NCBI RefSeq assembly: GCF_027568515.1 | Contig: NZ_JANKZF010000014.1 | Span: forward strand, 62,001-126,000 | DNA: 64,000 nt | Source: Arthrobacter sp. HY1533 | Lineage (GTDB): Bacteria > Actinomycetota > Actinomycetes > Actinomycetales > Micrococcaceae | Direction of reading: 5' to 3' | Part shown: one piece after another, positions 61,214 through 64,000 of the stretch | How positions within the stretch are numbered: the stretch's first letter is position 1 | How the letters are laid out: each line of letters starts with the position of its first letter | Notes under the pieces: generated by a model | The model's database searches: none | The model's input: only the letters and a program-made list of their open reading frames with translations | What the model was told of the DNA's origin: nothing | Position numbers and translations under genes: made by a program

Positions 61214-61642
61214 ATGGGGAACGTTTTTACTCGGCTGGCGGGCGGCCTGGCGCTGGCGATGCTGTCCGGCGGGATCGCATGCGTCTTGGCCTCATTCTGG
61301 GGACTGCTGCGGTATTTCGCGCAGGTGGATTCCGGCGAGCGACTCTACGACGGCATGCCCATGCTGGGCATCTTCATTGGCGGGGCCAGCGGACTGGGTA
61401 TTGCTCTCTGCGGATGGGCGGCATGGAAGCTGCGCGGCCGCCGGTCCGGCTACGTATTCCTGCTGCTTGGCTGGCTGTTGTGCTACTTTCCGGCGGCGCT
61501 GATCATCTCGGGGTTCCTTGTTGTGTCCACAGCGTTGGTCCGGGGCCACTTGTTGGCAACCCTGGCCGGGGCCGCCGTGATTCTTGCGGCCGCCGTCGGT
61601 AATGGCCGCCGCCGTCGTTATGTCGGCGGCGGTGGCCAGTAG
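61214..61642 (+). CDS. Small four-helix membrane protein
   Basis: A 142-residue hydrophobic protein with four helices (about 8-32, 45-68, 80-104 and 110-130), separated by short loops, and an Arg/Gly-rich tail (GNGRRRRYVGGGG). ATG at 61214. An open frame before it has no membrane character. It converges with the TetR gene (36 bases to its stop). No family recognised. Confidence 0.62.
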   Translation: MGNVFTRLAGGLALAMLSGGIACVLASFWGLLRYFAQVDSGERLYDGMPMLGIFIGGASGLGIALCGWAAWKLRGRRSGYVFLLLGWLLCYFPAALIISGFLVVSTALVRGHLLATLAGAAVILAAAVGNGRRRRYVGGGGQ

Positions 61643-61678
61643 CGGCGGCATTTTTGGCCGGGCTTTCACCATGGCCCG

Positions 61679-62275
61679 CTACAAGCCCGTGAACGCCGCC
61701 CAGGCCATGGCCTCCAGCACGGGCCGGGCAGCGGTGAGCTGCTGGCGGTGCATGGGCACGCTGTGCGGGGTTGAGTTGATGAGCCCGAAAACTGCCTGGA
61801 CCTGCAGCCGGCGCACTGCCACGGCCCGATCCGGGAACTGCTTGCCCAGCACCTCGACCCACAGCTCCACATATTCACGCTGCAGAGACCTGACGGCTGC
61901 GCTGTCGTCCCCGCCCAGGCTTTCAAAGTCCCGGTCCTGGACTCGGATCACGTCGGGCTTGGTCAAGGCAAAGTCCACGTGGAAGGCCACAAGTGCCCGC
62001 AGTTCAGAGGCGGCGTCGGAGCCGGCAGCCAGTACTGCCCGGCCGCCCGCGAGCAGGTCCTCGCTCACGCCCACCAGGAGTGCGCCAAGCAGGGCCTGCT
62101 TGCCCGGGAAATGGCGGTACACGGCGGGGCCGCTGACGCCCGCGGCTGCCCCGAGGTCCTCAATGGACACGCCGTTGAAGCCGCGGCGCGCAAACAGTGC
62201 GCCCGCGGCATTCAACAGCACCGTTCGGCGCTCGGCCTTGGCCTGGGTGCGTGCATTGGCCGTTTGCGGATTCAT
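61679..62275 (-). CDS. TetR-family regulator of the acyl-CoA carboxylase locus
   Basis: A 198-residue repressor. The helix-turn-helix is clear (LLNAAGALFARRGFNGVSIEDLGAAAGVSGPAVYRHFPGKQAL, with recognition helix AGVSGPAVYRHF), followed by a TetR_C bundle. ATG at 62275 with GGGG and AAAG nearby is the best start; ATG 62296 and GTG 62308 are in frame. It is divergent from the carboxylase gene, and the inverted repeat at 62311-62332 lies between. By position it is a likely regulator of leucine or related acyl-CoA breakdown. Confidence 0.88.
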   Translation of the reverse strand: MNPQTANARTQAKAERRTVLLNAAGALFARRGFNGVSIEDLGAAAGVSGPAVYRHFPGKQALLGALLVGVSEDLLAGGRAVLAAGSDAASELRALVAFHVDFALTKPDVIRVQDRDFESLGGDDSAAVRSLQREYVELWVEVLGKQFPDRAVAVRRLQVQAVFGLINSTPHSVPMHRQQLTAARPVLEAMAWAAFTGL

Positions 62276-62310
62276 CTTTCCCCTTGTGCTGGACATCACA
62301 GAGCTCACAG

Positions 62311-62332
62311 ACTAACCTGAAACTCAGTTAGT
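62311..62332. promoter_or_regulatory. TetR-type operator between the regulator and carboxylase genes
   Basis: Imperfect inverted repeat: ACTAAC at 62311 pairs with GTTAGT ending at 62332, and inner CTGA/TCAG extend the symmetry. It sits in the shared promoter region of the divergent genes, so one TetR dimer pair could control both. Confidence 0.65.
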
Positions 62333-62375
62333 GCCTATTAACTTAGCGCAGGCTTGAAGGAAAAACGAGGGGTCG

Positions 62376-63983
62376 ATGGAGACTTTGCACAGCCGGGTGG
62401 AAACGTCGGGGGAGTCCTTTGCGCGCAATGATGCCGCCCAGCGTGCCCTCGTGGAGGAACTGCGCGGCACACTGCGCACCACTGCCCTGGGCGGTCCCGA
62501 GAAATCCCGCCAGCGCCACGTGTCCCGCGGCAAGCTGCTGCCCCGGGATCGGATCGGCCACCTGCTCGATGAGGGCAGCCCCTTCCTGGAGATCTCCCCG
62601 TTGGCCGCGCATGAGATGTACGACGGCGCGTCCCCCGGGGCCGGGGTCATCGCCGGCATTGGCCTGGTGGAGGGCCGCCACGTCATGGTCCTGTGCAACG
62701 ACGCCACTGTCAAGGGCGGCACCTACTACCCGCTGACGGTCAAGAAGCACCTGCGGGCCCAGGAGATTGCCTTGGAGAACCGGCTGCCCTGCATCTACCT
62801 GGTGGACTCCGGCGGGGCTTTCCTGCCCAAGCAGGACGAGGTGTTCCCGGACAAGGAGCACTTTGGCCGGATCTTCTTCAACCAGGCGCAAATGTCGGCC
62901 CGGAAGATCCCGCAGATTGCCGCCGTGCTGGGTTCCTGCACGGCCGGCGGCGCCTACATGCCGGCCATGAGCGATGAGACCGTCATTGTCCGCAACCAGG
63001 GCACCATCTTCCTGGGCGGGCCGCCGCTGGTGAAGGCCGCCATTGGTGAGATCGTCACGGCGGAGGAGCTCGGCGGCGGCGACGTCCACGCGGGAATCTC
63101 CGGCGTCGTCGACCATTTGGCGGAAAACGACGAACACGCGCTGGCCATCATCCGCGACATCGTGGCCACGCTCCCGCCCAACCCGGCGCCGGCCTGGGCA
63201 GTGGGGGAATCGAGCGAACCGGACGCTGACCCCGCCGAACTGTACGGCGCCGTGCCCACCGACTTGAACACGCCCTACGACATCCGTGAAATCATCGCCC
63301 GCCTGGTGGACGGCAGCAAGTTCCACGAATTCAAGAAGAACTACGGCACCACGCTGGTCACGGGCTTCGCCACGCTGCACGGCCACCCCGTGGGCATCGT
63401 GGCCAACAACGGTGTCCTGTTCAGCGAATCGGCGCTCAAGGGCGCCCACTTCATTGAACTGTGCGATCAGCGCGGGATCCCGCTGATCTTCCTGCAAAAC
63501 CTTAACGGCTTCATGGTGGGCAAGGACTACGAGCATGGCGGCATCGCCAAGCACGGCGCCAAGATGGTCACCGCCGTGGCCACGGCCCGCGTGCCGAAGC
63601 TGACGGTCATTGTGGGCGGGTCCTTTGGCGCCGGCAACTACTCCATGTGCGGGCGCGCCTACGGTCCCCGCTTCCTGTGGACCTGGCCGGCGTCGCGCAT
63701 TTCCGTCATGGGTGGCAACCAGGCGTCCTCCGTGCTGGCCACCGTCAAGCGGGATGCGCTTGAGCAGCACGGCGAGCACTGGTCCGCCGAGGCTGAGGCC
63801 GCCTTCAAGGCACCCGTCCTGGAACAGTTCGAACACCAGGGCAGCCCGTACTATGCCACGGCCCGGCTGTGGGACGACGGCATCATCGACCCCGCCGACA
63901 CCCGCACCGTCCTGGGCCTGGCGCTGGACGTCTGCGCCCGGACCCCGCTGCCCGAAACCGCCTTCGGCCTCTTCAGGATGTGA
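62376..63983 (+). CDS. Acyl-CoA carboxylase carboxyltransferase beta, methylcrotonyl-CoA type
   Basis: A 535-residue carboxyltransferase. Typical MCC-beta phrases: [33 protein letters not shown] (pieces [10 protein letters not shown] and [11 protein letters not shown]), [38 protein letters not shown], and [12 protein letters not shown]. It transfers carboxyl from biotin to 3-methylcrotonyl-CoA in relatives, a leucine-degradation step that suits the bkd operon nearby. ATG at 62376 with GAGGGG upstream. The biotin carboxylase subunit probably begins at 63987. Confidence 0.92.
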   Translation: METLHSRVETSGESFARNDAAQRALVEELRGTLRTTALGGPEKSRQRHVSRGKLLPRDRIGHLLDEGSPFLEISPLAAHEMYDGASPGAGVIAGIGLVEGRHVMVLCNDATVKGGTYYPLTVKKHLRAQEIALENRLPCIYLVDSGGAFLPKQDEVFPDKEHFGRIFFNQAQMSARKIPQIAAVLGSCTAGGAYMPAMSDETVIVRNQGTIFLGGPPLVKAAIGEIVTAEELGGGDVHAGISGVVDHLAENDEHALAIIRDIVATLPPNPAPAWAVGESSEPDADPAELYGAVPTDLNTPYDIREIIARLVDGSKFHEFKKNYGTTLVTGFATLHGHPVGIVANNGVLFSESALKGAHFIELCDQRGIPLIFLQNLNGFMVGKDYEHGGIAKHGAKMVTAVATARVPKLTVIVGGSFGAGNYSMCGRAYGPRFLWTWPASRISVMGGNQASSVLATVKRDALEQHGEHWSAEAEAAFKAPVLEQFEHQGSPYYATARLWDDGIIDPADTRTVLGLALDVCARTPLPETAFGLFRM

Positions 63984-63986
63984 GCC

Positions 63987-64000
63987 ATGACTGCAATGTT
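63987..64000 (+). CDS. Start of a further gene, cut by the window edge
   Basis: Only ATG ACT GCA ATG and two bases are present, 3 bases after the carboxylase stop. By operon logic it would be the biotin-carrying alpha subunit, but no sequence evidence for that exists here. Confidence 0.35.

Overview
The window is a GC-rich chromosomal segment from an actinobacterium, most likely an Arthrobacter-like member of the Micrococcaceae. This is inferred from the strong G/C third-position bias, the single-chain glycyl-tRNA synthetase, the dusB-dgt-dnaG-tRNA-Asn run, the rpsB-tsf-pyrH-frr-cdsA block followed by a DivIVA-like gene, and DUF4383 and SPW-repeat proteins. Most of it is conserved core genome. 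One low-GC island (about 33.9-39.7 kb) is clearly foreign.

Layout. 0-7 kb: a PhyH-type oxygenase and NHL-propeller pair, a lipoprotein, glyS, a GNAT enzyme and a YibE/F membrane protein, with REP-like repeats. 7-12 kb: a minus-strand type III polyketide synthase, methyltransferase and flavin monooxygenase operon, plus CorA. 12-16 kb: an ABC-like ATPase, a YhgE/Pip membrane protein and a TetR regulator, with a palindromic operator upstream. 16-21.3 kb: dusB, dgt, dnaG and two identical tRNA-Asn genes. 21.4-28.5 kb: a divergent locus joining a CDP-alcohol phosphotransferase/sulfatase fusion to a five-gene operon (MDR dehydrogenase, pterin-synthase-like protein, GT4 glycosyltransferase, flippase-like membrane protein, RibD-type reductase). 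It looks like a pathway for a cell-surface compound of unknown structure. 28.5-33.8 kb: an MFS exporter and a membrane/lipid gene group ending in a GT4 glycosyltransferase and a CAU tRNA.

33.9-39.7 kb: an island next to that tRNA. It has a broken integrase, an ImmA/IrrE-like protease remnant, an unknown cytosolic protein paired with a four-helix membrane protein, a HIRAN-domain membrane protein and an XRE-like protein. Two adjacent genes share a duplicated 3' end. 39.8-48 kb: acyl-CoA dehydrogenase, an M23 peptidase-like protein, then the translation and phospholipid block. 48-54.2 kb: a LytS/LytTR-type two-component system flanked by two divergent DUF485 plus sodium/solute symporter pairs. 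The intergenic region carries two CRP/GlxR-like palindromes. 54.2-64 kb: a papain-like peptidase, small membrane proteins, a divergent Lrp regulator and branched-chain 2-oxoacid dehydrogenase operon, and a TetR-controlled acyl-CoA (methylcrotonyl-CoA type) carboxylase beta gene running off the right edge. The Bkd complex and the carboxylase fit together as branched-chain amino-acid catabolism.

The best candidates for something undescribed are the pterin-like/CDP-alcohol locus (21.8-28.5 kb) and the two-gene effector-plus-membrane module in the island (35.8-37.3 kb).
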